The notes: a model not told the origin generated them from the letters alone. A DNA stretch of 64,000 nt from Psychroflexus sediminis (GCF_900099815.1 NZ_FNCW01000004.1:1-64000); one strand, 5' to 3'. Positions 18,847 through 27,624 are shown, counted from the stretch's first letter. Translations and numbers: made by a program.

Positions 18847-20409
18847 ATGGAAATTACATTTATTATAATAGCAGCAATTGCAGGTCTTATCATCGGTTTT
18901 ATAATTTCGAAAACCATCGACAGCAAAGCTGCTACCGGCACTTTGAAAAGTGCCGAGAAAGAAGCTCAAAAAATCATTAAAGAGGCTGAAAAAGAAGGAG
19001 AAAGCGTCAAAAAAGACAAAATACTTCAAGCCAAAGAAAAGTTTATAGAACTTAAATCTGAGCACGAGAAGGTTATCCTTTCCAGAGATCAAAAAATAAG
19101 CGAAGCTGAAAAAAGGACGAAAGACAAAGAATCCCAGGTGTCCAATGAACTTTCTAAAAACAAGAAACTCAATTCAGAACTTGAAGAAAAACTAAAAGAT
19201 TATTCGTACAGAAATGAATATCTGGAGAAAAGGCAGGAGGAAATCGATAAAATTCTTCAGCGTAAAATCAACCAATTAGAGGTGTTAAGTGGACTGAGTG
19301 CAGAAGATGCCAAAGCGCAACTTATGGAGTCGCTCAAGGAAACCGCTAAAGCTGAGGCCATGCAGATGATACAGGATACGGTTGAAGAAGCTAAGCTGAC
19401 AGCACAGCAGGAGGCTAAAAAAATAGTGATCAACACCATACAAAGGGTTGGAACTGAAGAAGCTATAGACAATTGTGTTTCGGTTTTCAATTTGGAAAGC
19501 GACGACGTTAAAGGTAGAATCATTGGTCGTGAAGGTCGAAACATAAGAGCTATTGAGGCGGCTACGGGTGTAGAAATCATCGTCGATGATACTCCTGAAG
19601 CTATTATCTTATCCTGTTTTGACTCTATACGTCGTGAAGTCGCCAGACTGTCCTTACATAAACTGGTAACCGATGGCCGAATTCACCCGGCAAGAATTGA
19701 AGAAGTCGTCAAGAAAACCAGGAAAGCGATTGATGAAGAAATTATAGACATAGGTAAGCGCACAATCATCGATCTTGGCATTCACGGCTTACATCCCGAG
19801 CTTGTCAAGATGGTAGGACGAATGAAATACAGATCGTCTTACGGCCAGAATCTTCTGCAACACTCCAGAGAGGTCGCCAACCTGTGTGGCATTATGGCTT
19901 CAGAACTCGGACTAAATCCAAAACTTGCCAAGCGGGCCGGATTACTCCATGATATCGGTAAAGTTCCCGAAAACGAAACCGAACTTCCACATGCTATTTT
20001 AGGAATGCAGTGGGCAGAGAAATACGGTGAAAAACCAGAAATCTGCAATGCTATAGGAGCTCACCACGATGAAGTGGAAATGACTTCCCTGCTCTCTCCA
20101 CTGGTGCAGGTTTGTGATGCCATAAGCGGCGCAAGACCAGGAGCTCGACGACAAGTTCTGGACTCCTATGTAAAACGACTCAAAGACCTTGAAGAGATTG
20201 CCTTTGGATTTGGCGGAGTGAAAAAAGCTTATGCTATCCAGGCAGGAAGAGAGTTGAGAGTCATTGTAGAAAGTGAAAAAGTAACCGATGAAAAAGCCTC
20301 AGCCTTATCCTTTGAAATCTCCCAAAAAATACAAACGGACATGACCTACCCTGGACAAGTAAAAGTAACGGTGATCCGGGAAACCAGGGCCATCAATATA
20401 GCTAAGTAA
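18847..20409 (+). CDS. rny: Ribonuclease Y
   Basis: 520 residues, the normal RNase Y length. Layout: N-terminal membrane anchor ([19 protein letters not shown]), long charged coiled coil to about 190, KH domain ([19 protein letters not shown], about 219-237), then an HD hydrolase domain ([10 protein letters not shown] and GAHHDEVEM). It is the membrane-bound endonuclease that starts mRNA decay in many bacteria lacking RNase E. The ATG lies 12 bases after the T-tract of the 6S RNA, so its transcript either reads through the 6S locus or starts inside it. A terminator follows. Confidence 0.96.
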   Translation: MEITFIIIAAIAGLIIGFIISKTIDSKAATGTLKSAEKEAQKIIKEAEKEGESVKKDKILQAKEKFIELKSEHEKVILSRDQKISEAEKRTKDKESQVSNELSKNKKLNSELEEKLKDYSYRNEYLEKRQEEIDKILQRKINQLEVLSGLSAEDAKAQLMESLKETAKAEAMQMIQDTVEEAKLTAQQEAKKIVINTIQRVGTEEAIDNCVSVFNLESDDVKGRIIGREGRNIRAIEAATGVEIIVDDTPEAIILSCFDSIRREVARLSLHKLVTDGRIHPARIEEVVKKTRKAIDEEIIDIGKRTIIDLGIHGLHPELVKMVGRMKYRSSYGQNLLQHSREVANLCGIMASELGLNPKLAKRAGLLHDIGKVPENETELPHAILGMQWAEKYGEKPEICNAIGAHHDEVEMTSLLSPLVQVCDAISGARPGARRQVLDSYVKRLKDLEEIAFGFGGVKKAYAIQAGRELRVIVESEKVTDEKASALSFEISQKIQTDMTYPGQVKVTVIRETRAINIAK

Positions 20410-20430
20410 ATACCCTTTATACCACAAAAA

Positions 20431-20460
20431 AGCTCTTTCTAAGGAAAGGGCTTTTTTTTT
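20431..20460 (+). terminator. Terminator after rny
   Basis: AGCTCTTTC (20431-20439) pairs with GAAAGGGCT (20444-20452, one G-U pair), loop of 4 bases, followed by a run of T. Confidence 0.75.
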
Positions 20461-20729
20461 AAGGTATTTTAAAACAAAAAAAGAGCTGACTTAATCGATC
20501 TGTTACACTGAAAGCGGTAAACGCAATTGAATTGACTCTCTATACCTACTCTCCTTTGACTTTATCCGTGCTAGCCAAAATAAACCAAAGCTAATGTTAA
20601 AAGAATATACTAGACACTTATACATTAGCATAAATCTGATGATATTATTGAATTATTTTTAAAATAAATGTCATATTAATAATATTTACTATTTTTGATA
20701 AAATAATTATCAATTTAAAAATATTCAAA
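20453..20729. other. Gap between rny terminator and first barrel gene
   Basis: AT-rich spacer with no open frame of note. Beyond the rny T-tract, only the promoter-like TATTTTTG at 20690-20697 stands out. Confidence 0.6.
20690..20697 (+). promoter_or_regulatory. -7 element before first barrel gene
   Basis: TATTTTTG matches TAnnTTTG and lies 32 bases before the ATG at 20730. No good -33 TTTG is seen, so support is partial. Confidence 0.4.
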
Positions 20730-21224
20730 ATGAAAAATATCTTTCTTTTAGGAGCGTTTTTAATCTCTGCCTTAAGTATGAGTGCTCAAGAAACAAATGT
20801 TAGTATCAGTGGTGCTTTACCGACTGGCGATGCTGCAGATTTTACAAGTTTTGGCCTTAATATTGATGCCAATTATTTATGGCAAGTGTCAGAACAATTT
20901 GACTTAGGAGTTACAGCAGGATATCATCACTATTTCGGTGAAGATGTTGATTTAGGCGGTTTAATGGTTGAAGTAGACGATTTTGGATTTCTTCCAGTTG
21001 CTGCAGCGGCTCGTCTAAATTTGAATGAAAGCATAACTTTTGGTGCAGATGTTGGTTATGCTATCGGAGTAAGCCCGGACGGAAATGATGGAGGTTTTTA
21101 TTATGCTCCAAAAATTCAGTATGGTTTGACCTCAACTTTAGATATTGTTTTAGCTTATAAAGGGATCAGTAGGGATGGAGGTTCTTTTGACTCTCTTTCT
21201 CTAGGTGTTGAATTTGGATTATAA
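20730..21224 (+). CDS. Outer-membrane beta-barrel protein, copy 1
   Basis: 164 residues: signal peptide (MKNIFLLGAFLISALSMSAQ) then about eight alternating hydrophobic strands, e.g. LNIDANYLWQVSEQFDLGVT, GADVGYAIGV, and a C-terminal strand ending LSLGVEFGL with a hydrophobic/aromatic end typical of porin-like outer-membrane proteins. It belongs to the small OmpW/OmpA-type barrels (outer_membrane_beta-brl); function unknown. It is a tandem paralogue of the gene at 21627, about 60% identical by eye, and carries its own terminator. Confidence 0.85.
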   Translation: MKNIFLLGAFLISALSMSAQETNVSISGALPTGDAADFTSFGLNIDANYLWQVSEQFDLGVTAGYHHYFGEDVDLGGLMVEVDDFGFLPVAAAARLNLNESITFGADVGYAIGVSPDGNDGGFYYAPKIQYGLTSTLDIVLAYKGISRDGGSFDSLSLGVEFGL

Positions 21225-21250
21225 TCCAAAACTAAGCTTAACTTAAAAGG

Positions 21251-21279
21251 GCTGTTTCGTTTGAAACAGCTTTTTTTTT
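21251..21279 (+). terminator. Terminator after barrel copy 1
   Basis: GCTGTTTC (21251-21258) and GAAACAGC (21263-21270) with a GTTT loop, then nine T. The core GGGCTGTTTCGTTTGAAACAGC is the same in the terminator after copy 2. Confidence 0.85.
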
Positions 21280-21299
21280 GATTCAGCATTATAGCAAGA

Positions 21300-21355
21300 C
21301 TAAAATTGCTCTCTTCCTGAAAATGAAAGTTGCTTTCTATGTTAGCATTTTCATC
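21300..21355 (-). pseudogene. Fossil 3' end of ndk between the two barrel genes
   Basis: About 56 bases that match, with few changes, the last about 18 codons and stop of ndk at 22185-22245. On the minus strand it reads DENANIESNFHF, against [12 protein letters not shown] in the real gene, and then loses frame by a 1-base deletion (CCTGAAAATG against CCGGAAAAATG). The stop triplet CTA is kept at 21300-21302. There is no ndk sequence upstream of the motif. It is the trace of a tandem duplication that included the barrel gene, its terminator and the adjoining end of ndk. Confidence 0.82.
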
Positions 21356-21626
21356 CATATCGTTTTTGTGAGTTGTTTATCCATTAATCATAATTATGCA
21401 TTTGATAAGTAGCTAAAAATCAGGATAAAATGACTGTTTTACATTTGATTATTGTATCAAACATTTGAGCAGGAATAAGCCTTGAAAGCCTAATGTGTAA
21501 ATTTATTCGTAAAAAATATAAGTTATAAAATTAATTAAAAAAGGCGTTAAGAGGTTTTAAAATAAATAAACAACTCAAAAAATAAAGTTAGCTTGGCGAT
21601 AGTAATAACCATAAAAATCAATAGAC
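21356..21626. other. AT-rich gap before barrel copy 2
   Basis: No coding frame, hairpin or clear promoter element was found in this stretch; it is the spacer left between the ndk fossil and the second barrel gene. Confidence 0.5.
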
Positions 21627-22106
21627 ATGAAGAAAGTAATTTTATTAGCAGCTTTTGTAGTTTCAACCTTAAGTATGAATGCTCAGGAATTTAATCTAGG
21701 TCTAAGCGGAGCACTTCCTGTAGCCGACACAGAAGAATTATCTACTGCTGGTTTGCTCCTGGATGCCAATTATTTATGGAATGTTTCTGAAAGATTCGAC
21801 TTAGGGGTAACTGCCGGTTATCACCATTATTTTAGTGATGATCCAAATAATGTAGATTTAGACGATTTCGGATTTTTACCTGTAGCAGTTTCAGGCCGAT
21901 TTAATGCTACTGAAAATTTGGCCATTGGAGCTGATTTCGGTTTTGCCGCAGGTGTTACAGACTCAACTGACGAAGGCTTCTATTACGCACCTAAAGTTCA
22001 GTACGGAGTAACCCAGGCCATTGATATCGTTCTTGCTTACAGAGGAATAAATCAAGACTATGGATCTTTTGATTCCGTTTCATTAGGTATAGAATTCGAA
22101 TTATAA
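21627..22106 (+). CDS. Outer-membrane beta-barrel protein, copy 2
   Basis: 159 residues with a signal peptide (MKKVILLAAFVVSTLSMNAQ) and the same strand pattern as copy 1: shared blocks include DANYLW.VSE.FDLGVTAGYHHYF, DDFGFLPVA and GFYYAPK.QYG. It lacks five residues in the loop near residue 70 relative to copy 1 and ends LSLGIEFEL-like. Outer-membrane location is inferred from the signal peptide and strands; the function is unknown. It converges on ndk, which is the ancestral arrangement. Confidence 0.85.
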   Translation: MKKVILLAAFVVSTLSMNAQEFNLGLSGALPVADTEELSTAGLLLDANYLWNVSERFDLGVTAGYHHYFSDDPNNVDLDDFGFLPVAVSGRFNATENLAIGADFGFAAGVTDSTDEGFYYAPKVQYGVTQAIDIVLAYRGINQDYGSFDSVSLGIEFEL

Positions 22107-22130
22107 ATCACTGAGTTCTCTGATGAATCA

Positions 22131-22164
22131 AAAAAGGGCTGTTTCGTTTGAAACAGCCCTTTTT
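22131..22164. terminator. Bidirectional terminator between barrel copy 2 and ndk
   Basis: AAAAAGGGCTGTTTC (22131-22145) pairs over 15 bp with GAAACAGCCCTTTTT (22150-22164), loop GTTT. It serves both converging genes. Confidence 0.88.
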
Positions 22165-22184
22165 TATATAACTCGTTTTAAATA

Positions 22185-22604
22185 CTAAAACTGCTCTCTT
22201 CCGGAAAAATGAAAGTTGCTTTCGATTGTTGCATTTTCATCACTGTCACTTCCGTGAATAGCATTTTCACTGATGGAAGCCGCATATTTTTTACGAATCG
22301 TGCCTTCAGCAGCCTCTTCAGGATTGGTAGCACCAATCAGTGTTCTGAAATCATCAACCGCATTTTCTTTCTCAAGAATTGCAGCGACGATAGGTCCGCT
22401 GGTCATATAATCTACAAGTTCTCCATAAAAAGGTCTCTCTTTATGAACTTCGTAGAAGGTTTTAGCATCCTGTTCTGTCATTTGCGTCATTTTGAGCGCA
22501 ACGATTCTAAAACCTGATCCAGTAATTTGTTTAAGGATTTCTCCTGTATAGCCTTTAGATACTGCATCTGGCTTAAGCATGGTAAATGTTTTATTTCCTG
22601 CCAT
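22185..22604 (-). CDS. ndk: Nucleoside diphosphate kinase
   Basis: 139 residues. The family signatures [15 protein letters not shown] at the start and the active-site histidine in AIHGSDS are present. It moves the gamma phosphate from ATP to other nucleoside diphosphates through a phospho-histidine. The start chosen is the ATG at 22602-22604 (MAGNKTF), which matches the family N-terminus; a frame upstream of it adds 12 unlikely residues and would overlap the promoter element at 22628-22635. Confidence 0.96.
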   Translation of the reverse strand: MAGNKTFTMLKPDAVSKGYTGEILKQITGSGFRIVALKMTQMTEQDAKTFYEVHKERPFYGELVDYMTSGPIVAAILEKENAVDDFRTLIGATNPEEAAEGTIRKKYAASISENAIHGSDSDENATIESNFHFSGREQF

Positions 22605-22627
22605 TGTCTTATTTTTTATATAAGCAG

Positions 22628-22635
22628 CAAAAGTA
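22628..22635 (-). promoter_or_regulatory. -7 element of ndk
   Basis: On the minus strand TACTTTTG fits TAnnTTTG, 23 bases before the ndk ATG. No strong -33 element is visible. Confidence 0.45.
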
Positions 22636-22663
22636 AGCAATTCTAAAGACTTTTACCTGCTTC

Positions 22664-23722
22664 CTACTTTGAGAAACTCAGTTTTAAATTTTGAATCACA
22701 TCACCGTCTTTAGTCGATTTTATTTTTAATTCCGCTTCTTCATTTTCCAAATCCAAATCGACAATTCCATAGCTGGTTTTAGCAACAACTTCGCCTACTC
22801 TGTATTGATTTGGCTCTCCATCATAAGAAGAGTACGCATGGGTTAAGCCACTGGAGGTGAAATCAGTTAAAGGATAATCCAGTCCCTCGATTTTCTTTTG
22901 AGAAAATTCTGAAATGTGTCTGTCCCCGCTTAACATCAATACATTATCAAGCGAATATTCCAGAAGTAGGCTTTGCAATTTTTCAACCTCATGAGGAAAA
23001 TTACCCCAGGTTTCGAATCCGTGCTCACTGGATAGAAACTGGATACTGCTCACGATGATATTGAAGTCCGCTTCCGAATTTTTAAACTCCTCTTCAAGCC
23101 ACTTCCACTGTTCATGTCCCAAAAGTGTAGAATCTGCTGAGGTATATGGCTTATATCTTCTCCTGGAATCTTCTGCCTTCAGCAATCCATCTCTAAAGTA
23201 ACGCGTATCCAACATATAAAATTTGATGGTTTTACCACCAATCTGAATACTTTGAGCCTGATAGACTCCTCCCCTGTTTGCCATAGCATCTGTAGAATCT
23301 ATGTCCATAAAATCCATAAAGAGGGTCTTTGCTTCTTCTTTGTATTTCCATTCTTTACCAGCATCGTTTTTACCGTAATCATGGTCATCCCAGACGCCTA
23401 TAACGCCATAAGGAAGTTCACTCACGAAAGATTGGTAATGGGTGTTATGCTTAAGTGAATCATACTTAGCTTCCATCAATTCCATATCTGGGGTATCAGC
23501 ATAGATATTGTCGCCTCCCCAAATAAATATATCTGCAGAATCTTTTTGGATGACAGACCAGTAATCCTGGGGCATATCCTGACGGTTACAACTTCCTAAA
23601 GCAATTTTAAAATTAGTTTTTTGATCGGTATCAGCTGTTTCTTCTGAATTTCCTTGAGAATTAGGTTTACAAGACCCTAACAGGATTGAAGCTAAAACAA
23701 GTACTAAGAATCTATTATTCAT
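22664..23722 (-). CDS. PhoD-like (alkaline phosphatase D family) lipoprotein
   Basis: 352 residues with a lipoprotein signal ending LLGSCKPN. Metal-site motifs of the PhoD-type metallophosphatase fold are visible: ALGSCNRQDMPQDYW, IWGGDNIYADT, VWDDHDYGKND and MLSGDRHISEF. It probably hydrolyses phosphodiesters or phosphomonoesters outside the inner membrane; the substrate is unknown. It is divergent from the DHH phosphoesterase gene over a 72-bp gap and lies 59 bp upstream of ndk on the same strand. Confidence 0.88.
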   Translation of the reverse strand: MNNRFLVLVLASILLGSCKPNSQGNSEETADTDQKTNFKIALGSCNRQDMPQDYWSVIQKDSADIFIWGGDNIYADTPDMELMEAKYDSLKHNTHYQSFVSELPYGVIGVWDDHDYGKNDAGKEWKYKEEAKTLFMDFMDIDSTDAMANRGGVYQAQSIQIGGKTIKFYMLDTRYFRDGLLKAEDSRRRYKPYTSADSTLLGHEQWKWLEEEFKNSEADFNIIVSSIQFLSSEHGFETWGNFPHEVEKLQSLLLEYSLDNVLMLSGDRHISEFSQKKIEGLDYPLTDFTSSGLTHAYSSYDGEPNQYRVGEVVAKTSYGIVDLDLENEEAELKIKSTKDGDVIQNLKLSFSK

Positions 23723-23761
23723 GTTTAAACATTTTTGGCAAATCTAGAACTTCCAGTGTTA

Positions 23762-23788
23762 TTGCATTATTAAGAATTCGTACATTTG
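23762..23788 (+). promoter_or_regulatory. Promoter of the nrnA-like/gldI operon
   Basis: TACATTTG at 23781-23788 fits TAnnTTTG, with TTG at 23762-23764 16 bp upstream. The ATG at 23795 follows after 6 bases. A TTG at 23786 overlaps this element and is not used as the start. Confidence 0.55.
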
Positions 23789-23794
23789 AAAACT

Positions 23795-24808
23795 ATGAGA
23801 AAAAATTCAATCGATGGGCTTAAAAGCCAATTGAGTACAGATTCAAAAGTAAGTATTATAGGTCATAAAAACCCGGATGGTGATGCTTTAGGTTCAACAT
23901 TGGGTCTGTCATTATTTCTGGCAAAACTTGGAATTTCAACTCAGGTCATTATGCCCAACGGATTTCCGGATTTTCTCAAATGGCTTCCAGGTATTGATCA
24001 GGTCCTTTGTTACGATGCACATCAAGCTGAATGTGAAAAAAAATTAGTGGAATCTGATTTTGTTTTTACTTTAGACTTCAATGATCTCGGCAGAACTGGT
24101 AATCTGGGCGAGTTTCTCAAAACCCTGGACACGAGTTTTGTAATGATAGATCATCATCAGGAATCTTCGGATTATGCTGAGTTTATGCTTGTCGATACGC
24201 ATATAGCTTCAACCTGCGAACTTGTATATGAGTTTATAACGACAGAATATTTAGAACAGAAATTAACAGCTGAAGTAGCGAGTTGTCTGTATACCGGCAT
24301 AATGACAGATACAGGTTCTTTTAGGTTCCCTTCAACGACCAGTAAAACGCACAGAATCATTGCAGACCTGATTGATGCTGGGGCAAAAAACAGTCAGATT
24401 CATCAGGACATCTACGATAATAACGCAGAAAGCCGGCTTCACCTGCTTGGTAAAGCCCTCCAGAACTTAAAAGTATTGAGAGACTTTAGTACAGCTTATA
24501 CTTATTTATCTCAAGAGGATCTTGACACGCATGGCTTTAAAAAAGGAGATACAGAAGGCTTTGTAAATTATGCTCTATCTTTAAAAGAAATTAAATTTGC
24601 AGTGATCTTCATTGAAAACAAATCTGAAAAAATTGTCAAAATATCCTTCAGATCAATCGGTGATTTTGATGTGAATGCATTCGCTCGATCGCATTATAGT
24701 GGGGGAGGTCATAAAAATGCAGCAGGAGGTAAAAGCGATCTAAGTCTCGAGTCGACTTTAGTTGAATTTGAAAACACATTGAAATCCTATAAAAAAGAAC
24801 TCATATGA
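23795..24808 (+). CDS. DHH-family phosphoesterase (NrnA-like oligoribonuclease/pAp phosphatase)
   Basis: 337 residues. Motifs of the DHH superfamily are clear: GHKNPDGDALGST (residues about 23-35), DFNDLGRTG, the namesake MIDHHQE and TGIMTDTGSFRFPST, with the DHHA1 domain at the end (SGGGHKNAAGG). Such enzymes degrade short RNA oligomers to mononucleotides and dephosphorylate pAp. The ATG at 23795 is preferred because an in-frame TTG three codons upstream lies inside the promoter element. It overlaps gldI by 4 bp (ATGA). Confidence 0.92.
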   Translation: MRKNSIDGLKSQLSTDSKVSIIGHKNPDGDALGSTLGLSLFLAKLGISTQVIMPNGFPDFLKWLPGIDQVLCYDAHQAECEKKLVESDFVFTLDFNDLGRTGNLGEFLKTLDTSFVMIDHHQESSDYAEFMLVDTHIASTCELVYEFITTEYLEQKLTAEVASCLYTGIMTDTGSFRFPSTTSKTHRIIADLIDAGAKNSQIHQDIYDNNAESRLHLLGKALQNLKVLRDFSTAYTYLSQEDLDTHGFKKGDTEGFVNYALSLKEIKFAVIFIENKSEKIVKISFRSIGDFDVNAFARSHYSGGGHKNAAGGKSDLSLESTLVEFENTLKSYKKELI

Positions 24809-25347
24809 AATTAGTATTATATATAGTGCTTTGCCTTTTCTTGGTTCAGGGATGCAAGTCTCCTGAACCAAGAAAACCCGTAAGTAGGGCTTCCAAAAGT
24901 TTTACAAATAAGTCTTTAAAAATGAATAAAGCTATTGTTGAAAAAGAAGAGTCTTATATCCGAGAACTGATCAAAAAAGATTCGGCTAACACTTATATTA
25001 CTTCTGCTGATGGATTTTGGTATTATTACAATGAACAAAATAAACAAGATACCCTCACGCCACAATTTGGTGATGAAGTAGAGTTCAATTACAACCTTCT
25101 CACTTTACAAGGAGATACGATTTACTCTAGAAAGGAACTTGGTGAAAGAGCTTATGTCATTGATAAGGAAGAAATTTTCACAGGCCTTCGTCAAGGGCTG
25201 AAACTGATGAAGGAAGGTGAAACTATCACCTTTTTATTCCCCTCTCATCAAGCTTATGGGTATTATGGCGATAACGATAAAATAGGCACTCATGTAGCTT
25301 TAAAAGCGACTGTTACTTTAAATGAAATAAAACCAAAAACTGATTAA
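24805..25347 (+). CDS. gldI: Gliding motility lipoprotein GldI, FKBP-type peptidyl-prolyl isomerase
   Basis: 180 residues. A lipoprotein signal (LVQGCKS) precedes a linker and an FKBP domain (GDEVEFNYNLLTLQGDTIYS ... EGETITFLFPSHQAYGYYG). GldI is an FKBP-like lipoprotein needed for gliding in Flavobacterium johnsoniae, where it is thought to help fold gliding proteins in the periplasm. It is fused by overlap to the upstream phosphoesterase gene and precedes two more isomerase genes, a folding-catalyst cluster. Confidence 0.9.
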   Translation: MKLVLYIVLCLFLVQGCKSPEPRKPVSRASKSFTNKSLKMNKAIVEKEESYIRELIKKDSANTYITSADGFWYYYNEQNKQDTLTPQFGDEVEFNYNLLTLQGDTIYSRKELGERAYVIDKEEIFTGLRQGLKLMKEGETITFLFPSHQAYGYYGDNDKIGTHVALKATVTLNEIKPKTD

Positions 25348-25359
25348 AACTTGAATACT

Positions 25360-26406
25360 ATGAAAACACTGAAATTATCATTAATTGCTTTAATAGGTCT
25401 TTTAATTTATAGCTGCTCGTCCGAATACCCAAAACTGGAAGATGGGCTTTACGCAGAGTTTGAGACTTCAGAGGGAGATTTTGTTACCGAGCTTTACTAC
25501 AAAAAAGTACCAATGACCGTAGGTAACTTTGTCGCTTTAGCCGAAGGGAATCATCCGAAAGTTGACGAGGAATACCAAAATGAAAAATTCTACGACAGCA
25601 TTATTTTCCATAGAGTTATCGATGGTTTTATGATACAGGGCGGTGATCCTGAGGGTACAGGTCAGGGCGGACCCGGTTATTCTTTTCCAGATGAATTCGA
25701 CCCCGAACTTACACATGAAAAAGGAGTGCTTTCAATGGCCAATGCCGGACCAGGTACAAATGGTAGCCAGTTTTTTATCACCCTTGCACCCACACCACAT
25801 TTGGATGGCAGACATAGTGTCTTTGGAAAATTGGTAGTTGGCGAAGCAGTTGTTGACAGCATTGGAAAAGTGGAAACCAAAAAACCTGGAGACAGACCTG
25901 TTGAAGATGTGGTTATTGAAACGGTTAATATTATAAGAAAAGGTAGTGATGCAAAAGCTTTTGATGCAGTTGAAGCTTTCGAGGAAGGTCTAAAAAAGGC
26001 TGAAGAAGAGAAAAAAGAAGCCCTGGCCTTAAGAGAGGAAAAACTAGAAGAGGCTAGCGAGGGATTTGAAGTAACAGATAGCGGACTGCGTTACAACATC
26101 ACCACAGAAAATCCGGATGGGGTATCACCAGAGGCTGGAGATATGGTCAAGGTGCATTACTCAGGATATCTTTTGGATGGTACAAAATTTGACTCTTCAA
26201 TAGACCGGGATCAACCTATCGAATTTGCCGTAGGAACCGGTAGGGTTATTCCAGGTTGGGATGAAGGCATAATGCTTTTAAAAACTGGAGAAAAAGCTGA
26301 ATTCGTTATTCCTTCTGAGTTAGCTTACGGCCCCAGACAGGTTGGACCAATTCCTGCTAACTCCATTCTTAAGTTTGAAGTTGAACTACTCGAAGTAGAC
26401 AAATAA
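25360..26406 (+). CDS. Two-domain peptidyl-prolyl isomerase, cyclophilin plus FKBP, copy 1
   Basis: 348 residues. A lipoprotein signal (LIYSCSSEY) is followed by a cyclophilin domain (FHRVIDGFMIQGGDPEGTG and NGSQFFITLAPTPHLDG), a Glu/Lys helix linker (about residues 195-230) and a C-terminal FKBP domain (KVHYSGYLLDGTKFDSS, VIPGWDEG, ELAYGPR). Both proline isomerase sites look intact. It probably acts in the periplasm on exported proteins. The ATG at 25360 is used rather than the TTG 9 bases upstream. It starts 13 bp after gldI. Confidence 0.93.
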   Translation: MKTLKLSLIALIGLLIYSCSSEYPKLEDGLYAEFETSEGDFVTELYYKKVPMTVGNFVALAEGNHPKVDEEYQNEKFYDSIIFHRVIDGFMIQGGDPEGTGQGGPGYSFPDEFDPELTHEKGVLSMANAGPGTNGSQFFITLAPTPHLDGRHSVFGKLVVGEAVVDSIGKVETKKPGDRPVEDVVIETVNIIRKGSDAKAFDAVEAFEEGLKKAEEEKKEALALREEKLEEASEGFEVTDSGLRYNITTENPDGVSPEAGDMVKVHYSGYLLDGTKFDSSIDRDQPIEFAVGTGRVIPGWDEGIMLLKTGEKAEFVIPSELAYGPRQVGPIPANSILKFEVELLEVDK

Positions 26407-26431
26407 TCCCACTATACATAAACTGGCTTTC

Positions 26432-26474
26432 AAACATTTACTGTCAACTATAGACATTGACAGTAAATGTTTTT
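26432..26474 (+). terminator. Strong hairpin between the two fused isomerase genes
   Basis: AAACATTTACTGTCA (26432-26446) pairs over 15 bp with TGACAGTAAATGTTT (26458-26472), followed by two more T. Loop 11 bases. It should end the gldI operon before the second copy. Confidence 0.78.
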
Positions 26475-26521
26475 AAGTTTAGAGACATCTACAGTAAGTT
26501 TAAAGCTTTAATAAAATACAC

Positions 26522-27586
26522 ATGAATAAACATAAAAAAGAATCATTTTCACTATTGCTACTTGCTTTACTGGCTTTCCTTATTCAAGCCTGCTCTTCTC
26601 CTTATTCAGAATTGGAGGACGGGCTTTATGCAGAATTTGAAACCTCGAAAGGGGATTTTATAGCTGAATTATACTTTCAGGACGTCCCAATGACTGTTGG
26701 TAATTTTGTAGCACATGCAGAGGGCATTCATCCTTTAACTGAAGACCGTTACAAAGACCAGAGATTATATGACAGCCTGATTTTTCATCGAGTGGTAAAA
26801 GATTTTATCATTCAGGCCGGCGATCCCAGAGGAACTGGCCGAGGTGGCCCCGGATTTACGTTTCCAGATGAATTTAGCCAACTGCACACGCACGACGAAA
26901 AAGGAGTTTTATCTATGGCTAATTCAGGTCCAAACTCGAATGGCAGCCAGTTTTTTATCACATTAAGGCCTGCACCTGACCTGGATAATAAACACAGTGT
27001 TTTTGGCAAAGTGGTTGAAAACTATGACGTCGTAGACTCCATTGGCAATGTTGAAACCAACAGAGCTGACAGACCTTTGCAGAAGGTTTTTATCGAGAAA
27101 GTCAATATTATAAGAAAAGGAACTGCTGCTGAAAATTTTAATGCTGTTGAAGCTTTTACAGAAGGCTTTGCAGCTTACGAAAACAAGCTAAAAGAAAATG
27201 CCCAAAAAAGAAAAGAAGTTCTGAAAGAACTTTCTGAAGGCTATGAAGTGACTGAGAGTGGATTAAGGTATGACATCACAAAAAAAGTGAACACGGGGGA
27301 ATCTCCTAAACCTGGAGATATGCTTAAGGTGCATTACGAGGGATTTCTTACGGACGGTACAAAATTCGACTCCTCACTCGATCGCGGTGAACCCATTGAA
27401 TTTAAACTGGGGGTTGGGAAGGTCATTCCAGGCTGGGACGAAGGTCTGCAACTTTTAAAGGAGGGTGAAAAAGCAAGATTCATCATTCCACCCCACTTAT
27501 CGTATAACGAAAGAGCAACAGGTCCTATTCCTCCGTATTCGATTTTAATATTTGACGTAGAACTTGTAGAGGTAATCAGCAAATAA
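26522..27586 (+). CDS. Two-domain peptidyl-prolyl isomerase, cyclophilin plus FKBP, copy 2
   Basis: 354 residues and the same layout as its neighbour: lipoprotein signal (IQACSSPY), cyclophilin domain with FHRVVKDFIIQAGDPRGTG and NGSQFFITLRPAPDLDN, linker, then FKBP domain (KVHYEGFLTDGTKFDSS, VIPGWDEG). It is a tandem duplicate of copy 1, with similar residues throughout. The intervening strong hairpin suggests separate transcription, though no clear promoter element is seen in the 47-bp gap that follows it. Confidence 0.92.
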   Translation: MNKHKKESFSLLLLALLAFLIQACSSPYSELEDGLYAEFETSKGDFIAELYFQDVPMTVGNFVAHAEGIHPLTEDRYKDQRLYDSLIFHRVVKDFIIQAGDPRGTGRGGPGFTFPDEFSQLHTHDEKGVLSMANSGPNSNGSQFFITLRPAPDLDNKHSVFGKVVENYDVVDSIGNVETNRADRPLQKVFIEKVNIIRKGTAAENFNAVEAFTEGFAAYENKLKENAQKRKEVLKELSEGYEVTESGLRYDITKKVNTGESPKPGDMLKVHYEGFLTDGTKFDSSLDRGEPIEFKLGVGKVIPGWDEGLQLLKEGEKARFIIPPHLSYNERATGPIPPYSILIFDVELVEVISK

Positions 27587-27591
27587 AACAA

Positions 27592-27624
27592 AATAGCCCT
27601 GCTACTTGTCGCAACAGGGCTATT
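27592..27624. terminator. Bidirectional terminator between isomerase copy 2 and CsbD gene
   Basis: AATAGCCCTG (27592-27601) and CAGGGCTATT (27615-27624) form a 10-bp perfect stem with a 13-base loop; T-rich flank on the plus strand. The flanking genes converge. Confidence 0.78.

Noticed and set aside
21155-21358. Minus-strand open frame of 67 codons over the end of barrel copy 1
   Set aside because: It is the frame-shifted ndk fossil plus antisense barrel sequence, not a gene.
22605-22640. Longer N-terminus for ndk
   Set aside because: The extension lacks family residues and runs over the -7 promoter element; MAGNKTF matches the family start.
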